Assembly: GCA_944989445.1 (NCBI GenBank)
Contig: CALYLW010000016.1
Coordinates: 751,476-815,475 of the forward strand
Origin: Ampullaceana balthica
Lineage: Eukaryota; Mollusca; Gastropoda; Lymnaeidae
Direction: 5' to 3'
DNA: 64,000 bases
Made by a program: the position numbers and the translations under genes. Below are positions 23,945 through 35,329 of this stretch, in pieces (the first letter of the stretch is position 1; each line of letters opens with the position of its first letter). The notes beneath the pieces were generated by a model that was not told the DNA's origin, searched no databases, and saw only the letters and a program-made list of their open reading frames with translations.

Positions 23945-24595
23945 AAGGGGTGGTAACGATTAATTTAAATTTAATCGTTAACTTTTGAAAAATTAACGAT
24001 TAATTTCATGAATTAAGCGTTAAATACAATTAAAGCCAAAAATTAAAATTTATGACGTCATTAAACTGAACATCTCAAGGGAAGTAACAAAAACAAGTAA
24101 TTGACATGTTTTTGTTTTATTGAGTTATTACCCCCTTCTAATATGTTTGTGCTGAAGGTGGTACCTCAGCGATGTATTTGATCCCCTAAAAGCGAATTGT
24201 TTACAGCAGTGAACACAGTAAACTTTTTCACCATCTTCTACTTTGCCGTCCGCATTTAGCTAAAAAACAAAATGTTTGCTCAACTTTTTGTTTATATTCT
24301 TAAATTTAACTATGCTGTCATTAGTCGCCATTTTTGTGTTTACATCTGCACGTCTACATAAATTAATAAATTATAATAATACGCGGGAGAAGTTTGTACG
24401 TTAAAAATATATCAATTATTATTAATAATTATTAATAATTAATTATATTTTAATAAAATTAAAAAAATACCATAAATATTTTCTGAAATTTTAATCGACT
24501 TTTTGTCGATAAAATTATTTTAATCGATATTTAATCCATAAAATTTTTAACGATTAATCGAGAAATTGATCGTTAATTTCCGCAGCCCTAGTTTA
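23945..24595. mobile_element. Non-autonomous hAT-type element with inverted ends
   Basis: GGGGTGGTAACGATTAATTT near the left and TTAATCGAGAAATTGATCGT near the right form imperfect inverted ends, with TTAATCG motifs repeated in both directions. The centre holds a BED zinc-finger fragment, which points to a hAT transposon origin. Confidence 0.6.
24128..24259 (-). pseudogene. BED-type zinc-finger fragment of a hAT transposase
   Basis: A minus-strand frame reads KVYCVHCCKQFAF...SLRYHLQHKH then stops. The CxxC...HxxxxH order with the SLRYHL context is the signature of BED fingers at the N-terminus of hAT transposases. It lies in the element at 23945-24595, just upstream of the first EGF exon of gene A. 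No catalytic domain follows. Confidence 0.6.
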
Positions 24596-24801
24596 AAGTA
24601 GTTTATAACATTTCGATTAAAACAGATTTTTGTCCACTAGACTGACAGAAACTATTGTAGTTTTGTAAATACCTAATTGAAAAAATTCTAAACAAAATAC
24701 CTGTATATTTGTTGATTCGCTGAAAGAAAATTTATCCAACTGAATATCCTCGAAATTTATGTTGATTGATATTCAGCATTAAATAACATATCCTAAAAGC
24801 T

Positions 24802-25150
24802 ATTTACGTAACATCCCAACCGACCAACAATATATCAGCAACATGGAGATTTTAATGAACATATCCCTTAATATACTTACGTAACATCCCAACCGACCAA
24901 CAATATATCAGCAACATGGAGATTTTAACGAACATATCCCTTAATATACTTACGTAACATCCCAACCGACCAACAATATATCAGCAACATGGAGATTTTA
25001 ATGAACATATCCCTTAATATACTTACGTAACATCCCAACCGACCAACAACATATCAGCAACATGGAGATTTTAACGAACATATCCCTTAAAATACTTACG
25101 TAACATCCCAACCGACCAACAACATATCAGCAACATGGAGATTTTAACGA
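24802..25150 (-). repeat. Five tandem 73-bp copies of a signal-peptide exon with its splice donor
   Basis: The exon-like copies are 24808-24862, 24881-24935, 24954-25008, 25027-25081 and 25100-25136, at exact 73-bp spacing. Each reads MF(I/V)KISMLLI(Y/C)CWSVGML (the rightmost copy starts at the internal Met) and ends in phase 1. Donors are GTAAGT in four copies and GTAAAT in the leftmost. The unit boundary falls so that an ATG from the repeated intron part joins the exon in frame. Confidence 0.85.
25100..25136 (-). CDS. Gene A signal-peptide exon, most upstream copy
   Basis: This copy has unique sequence on its 5' side and a GTAAGT donor, so a transcript starting upstream would meet it first. 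It encodes MLLICCWSVGML in phase 1. Joined to 22671 it gives a hydrophobic leader followed directly by the first EGF unit. Any of the other four copies could serve instead as alternative first exons. Confidence 0.5.
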
Positions 25151-26190
25151 AGGGTGTCTTGTACATACTGGAACAACATTAAAAATAAACCACTTGTATC
25201 ACGAAGGAGTTTAAAACTAAGATAAAATCAACTTTCTGTGTCCCTCACAATCTGTCGAATGCAGGTTTGGATCATTGCCATCCTTTAGGGTAAACATGCA
25301 TTGTTTGTCTTAGTTTGATTTAATTGTTGTGATACTATGAAATATGATTTACAACTAATACCAGGTTGTAACTTAACAAACTAAAATTTTAAAAACGTAA
25401 TTAAAAAATCTTTTTTCATTTGACTATTTCATTGAATTATAACACGATTTAAAAAAAAAGATAAATAAATAATAATGTTCATTATCATCAACAGTGATAG
25501 ATATTTATTAGAATGTATCTTGTTAAGAATGTGGGGATATTTTTGGAGTTAAAGAAAATGAAAATACAATTTTTCTTAGATTAGATATTTCATTAACGAT
25601 TTTATAAATTGAAGGGAATACTTTAAATTACCATCTATTTAAATCTGTTTTAAGATTGCGGGAAATTTTCTTTGCATTAATGAAACAACTTTTCAGAAAT
25701 TTATTGTTGTAATCCACTTCCCAGTCTTAAGGTCAACTGGGGTATTTTTAGTTTATTAAAATCAATTTATTTTTACTATAGAAGTAAGATTCTTGAAAAA
25801 ATCTTTAAATATCAAATATCTGAGTTTATCAGAAAGAGGCCTTATTCTTAAAACAAAGCCTATTTCTGTTCTGAGGGTACACAAACTTTAACTTTGATTT
25901 TTAATTAAAATAGTATGTTTCCATTTATTTTTATTCTGTAAGAGATAAACTTCTATTCGACACAAGCGGGTACTATTTTTTAGGGTGCTATTCTATTTAA
26001 AGCGTTTTTATGTCTTTGTCGAGGCTGTTTATGAAATATCGTTTAAAATATCCTCTGTTTTATTACACGATCCAAATTAAATGAAATTAAAGTAAGCATG
26101 CGATGCTACTGTGTGTAATAGAGTCAGTTTAAGGGAATGTGAAAATTGTGTCAAGATATTCATAGTAGGTGTATCAATATGTCACTTCAT
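25151..26190. other. AT-rich DNA upstream of gene A
   Basis: No supported gene. The promoter of gene A presumably lies here; I see no reliable core promoter motif. Confidence 0.4.
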
Positions 26191-26195
26191 GATAG

Positions 26196-26505
26196 GTGAA
26201 GCAATTAACTCTAATTTAGAAATACAACACAAAGATAACTTAATACAACCCTCAGATAGACATAAGGATAAAAACACCTTTCTTATTCCGTATGCAAGAA
26301 CAAACTCATACACATTTTCGTTCTTCCCGTCCGGAATTCGGGCGTGGAATGGGTTGCCTGAAGAAACCAGGAAAGCCAACACTTTATCAACATTTAAAAC
26401 TCTAATAAGAATGCAGGACTAACCACAAACCATAGATAAGCGTAGGACGCAATAATCTTCTGTATAGAAGGAGTGTCTGAAACAGATAAGATAAGATAAG
26501 ACGCC
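26196..26505 (+). mobile_element. LINE 3' end (CR1/jockey-like), GATAA tail
   Basis: The translated part (AINSNLEIQHKDNLIQPSDR ... RAWNGLPEE) is nearly identical to the C-terminus of the copy at 29059-29765, and a stop at 26420-26422 is followed by a GATAA run. It is a strongly 5'-truncated insertion. Confidence 0.85.
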
Positions 26506-28945
26506 TGAATTTTCGGCGTTGCCCTGGCGAAGTTTTTGAAAACGACTCTGATCACAAAGGGTTTGGTTTTGTAGGGGCGTCTCCACAAGCTCTTCCTGGA
26601 CAAATGTTATAAACAGTAAAAATGTTTACTTCAGTAGTATAATGATAAACATTAGGCACTTGGGTATCGGCCGGATATCCCCGAAAAATTGGTATCGTGA
26701 TTTCGTTTACAAAATGGCGACCTCCACTTTTTAATTTATTGATGGTATCGTTGATTCGATTGTTATAGCCGATTATTGGTGCCATAATAAATTCAACAAC
26801 TACCCATTCATAAAAGCAGACATCTTTGTTGTTTCATTGACATTTTTTTCGGATTTTTTTTTAAAGTTTTTAACTTTGTAAGTAGAAGGTTATAGATAGG
26901 TCTATATGCTCCTTAATAACTTTTTAACCAAAAATGCATCAGTGATAAAAAAAAGTAGTCAGTAAATTCATTATGTGAGCTAAAACATATTCAAATTTGA
27001 AGAGTCTAGGTTTAATAATTTTTGAGCAGCAATCAAATGAAATTTTTTTTTAAGTAGGTCAATTTTTTTCTTTAATTCTTGACATGTGACACGTGTATGG
27101 AAAACTTTCCAATTCCCGATATTTGTAAAATTAAGTCTAGTCATTGTGTTTATACTTTATACTGCTGCTCATTTCAAGTGTGTATTAATATTATTAGTAT
27201 CAATTTTAATCTATTAATTTTATCTAATGAGTAATAATAATAGTGTAGTATAATTTTAATTTGTAATAGTAATAGTGTTAGTGTTATTATTAGTATTAGT
27301 CTTAGTACTTATTAATTAATGATTAATTAATGTATATTATTGTGCCTTGTTTACTAATCATAATCAGTTTTGTTAGCATTAGGCCTACTATGGCTTATGA
27401 GTTATGCAGAATATATTATGATTTAGTTAGAAATTTTTTAGAAATAAAATATTATTACATTTGATAAAACTAGAAACTAAAAAGGCACTTACCTTTAATT
27501 AAGAAATATCCAGTAATTACACACATATCACAATATTTCACAATAATCCACAGAATTCACATGGTATAAACACTTTCTGGCACATTAATCCATGAATTAC
27601 ACAAGATATTACTAAAATTACTAGGAACAAGTATATTATTTGAATAATTGATACTTACCTGATGTGAATTTCAAAACCATATTTATGTTATACAGTTTTT
27701 TAACAGTAAAGTAAGAAGTCACATTAAATGCACAGTAGAGTAACAAACTGTAGCTGTTAAGAACTTATTAATAATTTAAAATATATGACATTCTATATTT
27801 AAAAATAATTTTGAAATATCATATTATTGCCTATATAGAAATGGGTATATTAAAAAGTATGATCGCCAATTATCGAATAAATTAATTATTGAATTATTAT
27901 TTTAAATGTTGTTTTTTGACCCAATGCCACTAAAAAATATTAGCTTCATTTGTTAAAATATATGATTAATTATGATAAATTTAACAGAAAAAAAAGAGCT
28001 ACATTTAAAAAAAAGATTATTTTAAGTGTAATCTTTAAAATAAGCCATTATATAAGGAAAATGTTATACAAAATTAAAACATTTTTTTTACTTAATTAAC
28101 AATAACAAAATTTAAATTCATTGACTTTATATTGAACTTCTTATATCTAAATATATCTCCTAACAATATTATATTTTTATCTCATTAAATACTAAAGTTA
28201 TGAGCATTATAAAAAAGGCCAAAAAAAGGGCACAAAATGTGGAGGAAAACTCCATGTTAAAAAAAGTGATTATGAGGTCTTACAAAAAAATTCATAACTT
28301 TTGAACCACTTGAGCTAGAAAGTTGATCTTTATGTTTTTGTTTATCATTTACTAGGCTTTACACAGCTATGACATTTTTATATTTTTAAAATTAATTTGA
28401 AATTTTCACCCAGTGCCTAATAAACATCTTCTAATATGTCATATCAATTTATCATGATGATAAGACTGAAATCGATCTGTAGAGACCTAAATTTAAATAA
28501 TAAAAATATATTTTATTTAGAGACCGATAAAGTGCATATCCAATTGACTAAAAAGAAATTGAAAATGTTGCGGCCTACGTTATAAACTCATTTGCTTTAA
28601 AAATTCACCTCAAAATCTTACAAGGAAGTAAACATTGACAATGCAAGTAAAAACAATTTCAAAGAAAAAGAAATCTTTGAAAACGGAAGTAGCACCAAAA
28701 GTGAATTGACTTATCAAGGATGTGTAAATTTTTAGTTTATCCGTAGTGTGTTTGTTAGAAATGATAGAAGAAAATTTGGTAATTTAGAATTTGATGTACA
28801 CAGTTGATTCCGATTTTATGATTTTCCAATAAAAAAGCCGAAAGCTAATAATTGCTTTGAAGCCAACAATTTCAATACGGTTAACTTGCTGTTTAGCGGC
28901 TTAAATGTCCAGCCCAACAAGCTCAGTTTTAGTGTTAGGTATCAT
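26506..28945. other. Intergenic AT-rich DNA
   Basis: No supported coding region. 27160-27360 is low-complexity TTATTAGTATTAAT-type sequence. Open frames between 26550 and 26790 show no recognisable domain. Confidence 0.45.
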
Positions 28946-28949
28946 CTGA

Positions 28950-29765
28950 CGGATCTTATCTTATCTTATCTTATCTTATCTTATCTTATCTTATCTGTTT
29001 ACAGACGCTCCTTCTATACAGAAGATTATTGCGTCCTACGCTTATCTATGGTTTGTGTCTAGTCCTGCATTTCTATTAGAGATTTAAATGTTGATAAAGT
29101 GTTGGTTTTCCTGGATTCTTCAGGCAACCCATTCCACGCCCGAATTCCGGACGGGAAGAAGGAAAACTTGTATGTGTTTGTTCTTGCATACGGAATAAGA
29201 AAGGTGTTTTTATCCTTATGTCTATCTGAGGGTTGTATTAAGTTATCTTTGTGTTGTATTTCTAAATTAGAATTAATTGCTTTATGTATGATTACTACTT
29301 TGCTCTTGGTTCTTCTATCCTCTAGTGTTTCAAGGTTTAATGATTTAACTAATGGTGTTATTCTTGTCAGTTTCGAATATTCTCCAGTAATGAATCTGGC
29401 AGCTCTTTTTTGAATTTGTTCTAGTTTATCAATGTTTTCTTTGGTGGATGGGTCCCATACAGAAGATGCATATTCTAGTACAGGTCTCACCAAAGTGAGG
29501 TAGCATTTTAGTTTTATATCTCTATTACATTTGTTAAAGTTCCTTTTTATAAAGCCTAAGGTTTTGTTTGATTTTTTAATAACTTCATTGACATGGGGAT
29601 TCCATGATAGTTTCTCATTTATTAAGACTCCTAAGTATTTTGCATCTTTAGTTTGGGTCAGTTCTTTTCCATGAATGTAATATTTTGAATTTATTTGCTT
29701 CTTTTTCTTTGTTACTCTTAACAGTTGACACTTTTCTGGGATAGCATCAAAGTTCCCACTTTGAA
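28950..29765 (-). mobile_element. LINE 3' fragment (CR1/jockey-like reverse transcriptase C-terminus), TTATC tail
   Basis: The minus frame holds the region after the catalytic core of a non-LTR reverse transcriptase: KYLGVLINEKLSW, LGFIKRNF, RPVLEYASSVWDP and AWNGLPEESRK. It stops at 29059 and is followed by about 60 bp of 3' UTR and nine TTATC units on the plus strand. It is 5'-truncated, and the frame runs into a minisatellite at about 29766. Confidence 0.88.
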
Positions 29766-30025
29766 CCTTTAGGGTAAGAAGACCTGGTTGGTTTATCCTC
29801 AAAGTCCACACCTTGAACCTTTAGGGTAAGAAGACCTGGTTGGTTTACCCTCAAAGTTCACACATTGAACCTTTAGGGTAAGAAGACCTGGTTGGTTTAT
29901 CCTCAAAGTTCACACCTTGAACCTTTAGGGTAAGAATACCTGGTTGGTTTATCCTCAAAGTTACCACCTTGAACCTTTAGGTTAAGAAGACCTGGTTGGT
30001 GTACCCTCAAAGTCCACGAAATAAA
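29766..30025. repeat. 52-bp minisatellite, about five copies
   Basis: The unit contains CCTTGAACCTTTAGGGTAAG and AAGACCTGGTTGGTTTATCC. It abuts the truncated 5' end of the LINE. Confidence 0.9.
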
Positions 30026-30142
30026 CCTCTAGTGTAGATGTCTCCGTTGTTGACCATCAAAGTCCACATAATAAACCCTCAGACCCCCACCCCCACTCTT
30101 TGCGACAAATCGCTGAAGTTGCATCCTAAATGCCAACACCCC

Positions 30143-30363
30143 TTAGGGCAGTGTCGGCGAACCTTATTTGGGGGGCCACGCGCCCAAAATTCAACCAAAA
30201 CCCATTATTTATAGCAAAGTGCCTACACTCCAATGAAACCGAAAATGGGGATTCGCTGTAGTTGGTTTGATTAAGAAAGTAATATTTTAGTCGCGTGCCA
30301 TCTCATGAGGATTTGTGTGCCGACTATGGCACGCGTGCCATAGATTTGCAATCACTGCCTTAG
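30143..30363. mobile_element. hAT-like MITE
   Basis: TTAGGGCAGTG at the left and CACTGCCTTAGA at the right are near-exact inverted ends with the CAGTG core common in hAT elements. A palindrome GGCACGCGTGCC lies inside. Confidence 0.6.
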
Positions 30364-30540
30364 AGTAACAACGTATACAGAAAATAAAATGTAGCTAAAA
30401 ACCGAATCTATCAGCAAACAGCGAAATCGTTTGTTAATTGATAAAAATAACCTCTGAGCAGATGCAATGCTCTTGGGGAAGAGGGGAATACACCAGATTT
30501 CACTTTCTTACGCTATAAATGCGCATTAGTCTCTTAAAAT

Positions 30541-30783
30541 AAACTAAACTACATCCAGAAAACGATTGTTCCTGATTTCAGCGTTATTGTTAATCAAGTT
30601 AATAATTCTACGTTGTGATATTATAAACTTCTTCACTTCTTCACGACCAATAATGTAATTATAGTTGTGCTTTTGTTGTTTATTCAAGAAGACATCAAGC
30701 GCTCGCTTGAACGCATTACGGACATGCGGTGGAAGATGTGTCTCTTTACAATTAGTCAACCATAAAGCAGAGGGATACAAATA
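30541..30783 (-). other. Short ORF of uncertain origin, possibly a retroelement remnant
   Basis: A 78-codon frame contains LPPHVRNAFKRALDVFLNK, which resembles the C-terminal LP-x-x-VR segment of some LINE proteins. No other supporting feature is present. Confidence 0.25.
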
Positions 30784-30949
30784 ATATGTTTCCTTAATAG
30801 TAACAACAAAAAACTATCAACTACCCATGAAAGGAAATATTGACTTTTCAGGTCTTGCTAAGTGCGTTAATTTTCCTATATAATTAGAGCATAAATAGCC
30901 ATGCATTAACTTTCACTGGTTTCTTGGCTAAACATACTTCCATTTAATT

Positions 30950-31150
30950 CTATCTATCTATCTATGGCATTCGTCCATCCTTATGGGATGATGGCGTTTC
31001 CTCCTGCTCCTCTACCCCCCTTCCCCTTTCTCATGGCCCTTTTCTCCTCGCTCCTGGCTGTAAGGGAAGCTTCCGCGACTTGAATGCCCTCGTGCACTTT
31101 TGCCTGCCAGGAGGTGCGCTCCACAGCAAAGGTCTCCCACGTTTTATTAT
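30950..31150 (-). mobile_element. LINE 3' end with GATA tail
   Basis: The minus strand reads TWETFAVERTSWQAKVHEGI and SEEKRAMRKGKGG, typical of a LINE protein C-terminus, followed by a short GATA run (TCTATC on the plus strand at 30951-30964). Confidence 0.55.
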
Positions 31151-31432
31151 CAATCTGCCATTTAATTATTTGTTAAAAAATAACACAGACTTAACGTTTC
31201 GTGTAAAAATTAGCGAAACAATGTTACAAAAAATTATTTAACCTAATAGAAATGGTGCTAATCATTTCAGTTATCGTTCATTGTTTATTAATTTAAGGAA
31301 TTTGTTCGTTGGACATTAATTATGTTTTAACTATCATATTTTTGCTTTGTTAGATAATACTAACTTGGCTACAGAAGTTTAAATTCTTTATGGGTCAACC
31401 TCTAGGATATCGGTCTGTTTTTGTCGCTTTTT

Positions 31433-31939
31433 AAATCCTTTATATTAACTCGTGGTGTCTGCGGCGGACCTTGCTTGCTTGCTTGCTTGCTTGCTTGTCG
31501 CCAAAACTTTTGATCGATTTTTAACCCACTTGCTCGCAAGATAGCGAGCTGAAATTTTGCAGACAGTTTCGTACCGATGATAAAAACAATGTATTAAAAT
31601 TTCAGATCGATCGCATGTACCGTAATTAAATTATTGATTTTTTAGATTATTTTTTTTATTCCTATGTATCATGCTATTTTTTGAGATAGAGCGTCGCGGT
31701 GCGTATTATATTGAACAACCTTTCTGTCGCGCAATAAGGTGCGTATTTTATTGACAGCTCTTTTTATAAACATATTCCTGATCGGTGCGCATTATATTAA
31801 ACATGTTTTACGACACAACTGCAATTTTGTATTTCTGGATGGTCTGGCGCTGCGTATTATAATGAACATTCTTTTAGTTACTTCTCGTACATAAAGGATT
31901 TATAGTCAAAAACTTGGTTTTTTACGGGTTGTTTTTATT
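31433..31939 (+). mobile_element. AAATCC-type small mobile element, tandem copy 1
   Basis: It starts AAATCCTTTATATTAACTCG and ends in ...ACATAAAGGATTTATAG plus an ACGGGTTGTTTTTATT flank, so the subterminal ends are inverted (AAATCCTTTA / TAAAGGATTT). There is a TTGC microsatellite near the left end. No ORF. Confidence 0.8.
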
Positions 31940-32438
31940 AAATCCTTTATATTAACTCGTGGTGTCTGCGGCGGACCTTGCTTGCTTGCTTGCTTGTCGC
32001 CAAAAATTTTGATCGATTTTTAACCCACTTGCTCGCAAGATAGCGAGCTGAAATTTTGCAGGCAGTTTCGTACCGATGATAAAAACAATGTATCAAAATT
32101 TCAGATCGATCGCATGTACCGTAATTAAATTATTGATTTTTTAGATTATTTTTTTTATTCCTATGTATCATGCTATTTTTTGAGATAGAGCGTCGCGGTG
32201 CGTATTATATTGAACAACCTTTCTGTCGCGCAATAAGGTGCGTATTTTATTGACAGCTCTTTTTATAAACATATTCCTGATCGGTGCGTATTATATTAAA
32301 CATGTTTTACGACACAACTTCAATTTTGTATTTCTGGATGGTCTGGCGCTGCGTATTATAATGAACATTCTTTTAGTTACTTCTCGTACATAAAGGATTT
32401 ATAGTCAAAAACTTGGTTTTTTACGGGTTTGTTTTATT
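31940..32438 (+). mobile_element. AAATCC-type small mobile element, tandem copy 2
   Basis: It is nearly identical to the preceding copy and follows head to tail without a gap (period 507 bp). The copies differ mainly in TTGC repeat number and a few bases. Confidence 0.8.
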
Positions 32439-32649
32439 TATCCGATACGATGTGTCGAGGACAGTAGTTTTTCCAAAGGAAAACATTGAAATTTAAATAT
32501 TTAGTTAAATAAAAAGAGAATCAATTTACAACTATTTCGAACATGTAAAAATTGTATCGAAACCCTTATCATTCACACCGAAGTCAGATATTTTATTTAA
32601 CAAAACATCAAAACAAGATCTTGTATTGGAGTATAAAAGCAAAGTCTGA

Positions 32650-33010
32650 TCAAGTAAAAGACCAAAATAGAATTATCAGACATGTTTCAGACTATAAGAC
32701 CAAGTTCATATCTTGTATCGGATCATAACAGCTTTATCAGATCTGCATCAGATTATAACAACGTTATCAGATCTGTTTCAGACTATAACAGTATTATCAG
32801 ATCTGTTTTGGACTATATCAGCATAACAGATCTGTAACATACTTATCAGTATTATCAGATCTGTTTCAGACTATAACAATATCATCCCACCTGTTTCAGA
32901 CTATAAAAGCATTATGAGATATGTATCCAAATATAACAGCATTATCATATCTTTGCTCAGCCTATAAAAGCATTATCAGATCTTCTCCGACAATAAGACC
33001 GAGTTCATAT
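32650..33010. repeat. Degenerate ~28-bp tandem repeat
   Basis: Variants of CAGATCTGTTTCAGACTATA followed by ACAGCATTAT recur for about 350 bp. Confidence 0.75.
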
Positions 33011-33061
33011 CTTATTTTGTATACAATAACACTGTGGTTCAGACACTGTTCAAATCTCTCA

Positions 33062-33320
33062 CATAAATGACACCACAATGACACCACAATAACACCACAA
33101 TGACACCACAAGTGACACCACACTGTCACCACAATGACACCACAATGACACCACAATGACACCACAATGACACCACAATGACACCACAATGACACCACAA
33201 TGACACCACAATGACACCACAATGACACCACAATGACACCACAATGACACCACAATGACACCACAATGACACCACAATGACACTACAATGACACCACAAT
33301 GACACCACAATGACACCACT
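33062..33320. repeat. 11-bp minisatellite, about 23 copies
   Basis: The unit ACACCACAATG is repeated with few variants. It begins about 60 bp beyond the stop codon of the decayed receptor exon at 33381, so it would be in its 3' UTR or flank. Confidence 0.95.
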
Positions 33321-33380
33321 GCGCCTGATGGCCCCATGTTCAAAACGTTGCTGCCTCACTGCTTTCATTAGTTTCGACTT

Positions 33381-33517
33381 TCATTTTAGTTTACTGGCAC
33401 GGGGCTTCCGAATGCTGTACGCGACAAAAGCAAACATGGCGATCAAGAGCGCCACCTGGTACAGGATGAACATCAGGTCAAAGAAAACGAGGCCATTCAT
33501 CACAGATGCCTAAGGTT
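33381..33517 (-). pseudogene. Locus C terminal exon: membrane span, early stop
   Basis: With the family phase (acceptor TTTCAG, phase 1) the frame meets TAG at 33510-33512, three codons in. Beyond it the same frame is open and encodes a hydrophobic span (FDLMFILYQVALLIAMFAFV) and the short tail SIRKPRASKLK before TGA. An alternative acceptor (CTTAG at the stop itself) would rescue it only in phase 0, which does not fit the upstream exon. Confidence 0.7.
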
Positions 33518-34068
33518 CTGAAATATAGTTGTAATGAAAGTATGTTAGAATCTTGTGGTGGAGAGAGTGTAACATCGAAAGATGTTAACTGTTGACAAGA
33601 TGGTGTGAAAAATTGAACAAAGTGTAAACTAGAAAATGATCGATTTTTTGATAGCTCAAGATGACAAGTTTCATCGTATTGTTATAGTAATTGGACAGTA
33701 GTACAAAGTGTAGATTTTTTTTTCTGAAAGACAAATGAGCATTTAGGCAATTTATATTTCTGGACACTGACATTTTCTCTATTTATGGTCAAGATAAGCT
33801 TATCTTTAGAAAGCTAATTTATATCAACTATCGCCCAAAAGGCGAGTTGGATTTTATCGTCTGCAGAGTGGGTGGGTTTTGAACCAAATGTGAGTTATTC
33901 CCATGGTAAATAGCGCGCAGGAAACTATGATGGGTCAATCATTTTGCTAACCTAAGCTACATATGCCTTCCAATTCAATTGTTGGCGCAAACCACTAATA
34001 AATGCCGCTGAAAATCAATTCAAAATAAAAATACATAAAATCAAACAATTGAACTGAACATAACCGAC

Positions 34069-34168
34069 TAATTGTGCAAACTTCACCAGCAACTCCATCT
34101 AAACACCCACAGTCACACCGCAGAGATTCTTGATCGCAACTGCCGTTACCAGCACATTTTAAAGCACC
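34069..34168 (-). pseudogene. Locus C EGF exon with one-base insertion
   Basis: It is homologous to 5160-5258 (shared CAGNGSCDQ). An extra A in the run at about 34157-34163 (TTTTAAA on plus, against TTTAAA in the adjoining repeats) shifts the frame near the start. The donor is a weak GTCGGT. Confidence 0.75.
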
Positions 34169-34560
34169 CTGACAGATTACACAGACGAACATTTAAAGCA
34201 CCCTGATAGATTACATAGACGAACATTTAAAGGACACTGACAGATTACACGGACGAACATTTAAAGCACCCTAACAGATTACACCGACGAACATTTAAAG
34301 GACACTGACAGATTACACAGACGAACATTTAAAGCACCCTAACAGATTACACAGATGAACATTTAAAGCACACTGACAGATTACACAGATGAACATTTAA
34401 AGCACCCTGACAGATTAAACAGATGAACATTTAAAGCACCCTGATATATTACATAGACGAATATTTAAAGCAACCTGACAGATTACACAGACGAACATTT
34501 AAAGCACCCTGACAGATTACACAGACGAACATTTAAAACACCCTAATAGTGATAGATTAC
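34160..34560 (-). repeat. 34-bp minisatellite containing a splice acceptor, about 12 copies
   Basis: The unit (GACAGATTACACAGACGAAC plus ATTTAAAGCACCCT on the plus strand) carries, on the minus strand, the acceptor CTGTCAG and the first ten or so bases of the EGF exon at 34069-34168. Confidence 0.9.
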
Positions 34561-34986
34561 ATAAACGAACGTAGAAACCTTGTTTCCATCATCATTATTT
34601 TTAAACTTTTAGGGTACGACAGGATTATTTTAATTTTAGGTTAGGAGAGAGTATGATATTTCTGTTTTTATATAATAGTCGTGACCTTTAATTAGGTTAT
34701 GGAAACATAATTTGTATAAAGAAACCATGCATGTGACTTAACGTTAAACTCTCATATGAGACACATGAATGTTCCGATGTGTACAGAGTAACTATTCAAT
34801 CAGCTTTGTTATTTAAAGTTTTAAACATTGTCAAAATTTATGTTAACATTTATTGATTAACCTAAGATGTAACCATAAAAAATTATTGGTACACCAGAAA
34901 AAAGACCAATTGAAATGAGTGGTTGGTTTAAAGCGCGCGTGATTTTAAACATTGATACGTATTCGATTATTCGACCATTCACTTAC

Positions 34987-35085
34987 GTCTGTTGCAGTGT
35001 GATTCGGCATAGCCAGACAAGCTTCCGTGCTGACATACTCTCGAGTCCTGGTCACAAACTCGGTCAGCAAATAAAAAACAGTAAG
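34987..35085 (-). pseudogene. Locus C EGF-like exon, three cysteines lost
   Basis: The open frame, 99-nt length, acceptor TTCAG and donor GTAAGT are intact. Against 6905-7003, cysteines 1, 2 and 5 are Tyr, Phe and Ser; cysteines 3, 4 and 6 remain. Confidence 0.7.
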
Positions 35086-35329
35086 CTGAAGGAGAAGCAT
35101 TTGGAAGAATTCAAATGTAGAGTATTTGGATAGGGGACCAGACAGATGACAGAACTAATATAAATAACATGTCAATTGAAATGTATGATGCACTTAAGGT
35201 ATACGAATGTGAGCGCATTTTAAAATGTATTAACTATTTGAACTTGTTGCATTGTTATCAGCAAGCACATAAAGAAACATAAAACATAAGTCCCAGTATG
35301 TTAACATGTAATGTTTGAACGTACACTAC

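Larger units (their letters stand above)
3865..25136 (-). other. Gene A: EGF / galactose-binding-domain transmembrane receptor (whole locus)
   Basis: Fourteen exons can be chained on the minus strand. In order they are a signal-peptide exon, an EGF exon, galactose-binding domain 1 (two exons), galactose-binding domain 2 (two exons), seven EGF-like exons and a terminal membrane/tail exon. Every junction is phase 1, and using a 55-nt signal exon the sum is 2,343 nt, i.e. 780 residues plus stop. Known relatives are mollusc MEGF-like or fucolectin-domain receptors. The role is inferred to be surface recognition or adhesion; the ligand is unknown. Introns hold a transposase-like ORF, SINEs, small DNA elements and minisatellites. 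Missing exons cannot be excluded, because any 1-1 exon could be skipped without breaking the frame. Confidence 0.72.

Noticed and set aside
32962..33368. Minus-strand ORFs made of CHCGVIVVSLW repeats
   Set aside because: Three frames of the 11-bp minisatellite.
34175..34560. CRISPR-like regular repeats
   Set aside because: Units are contiguous without unique spacers, in a genome with clear introns; it is a minisatellite.
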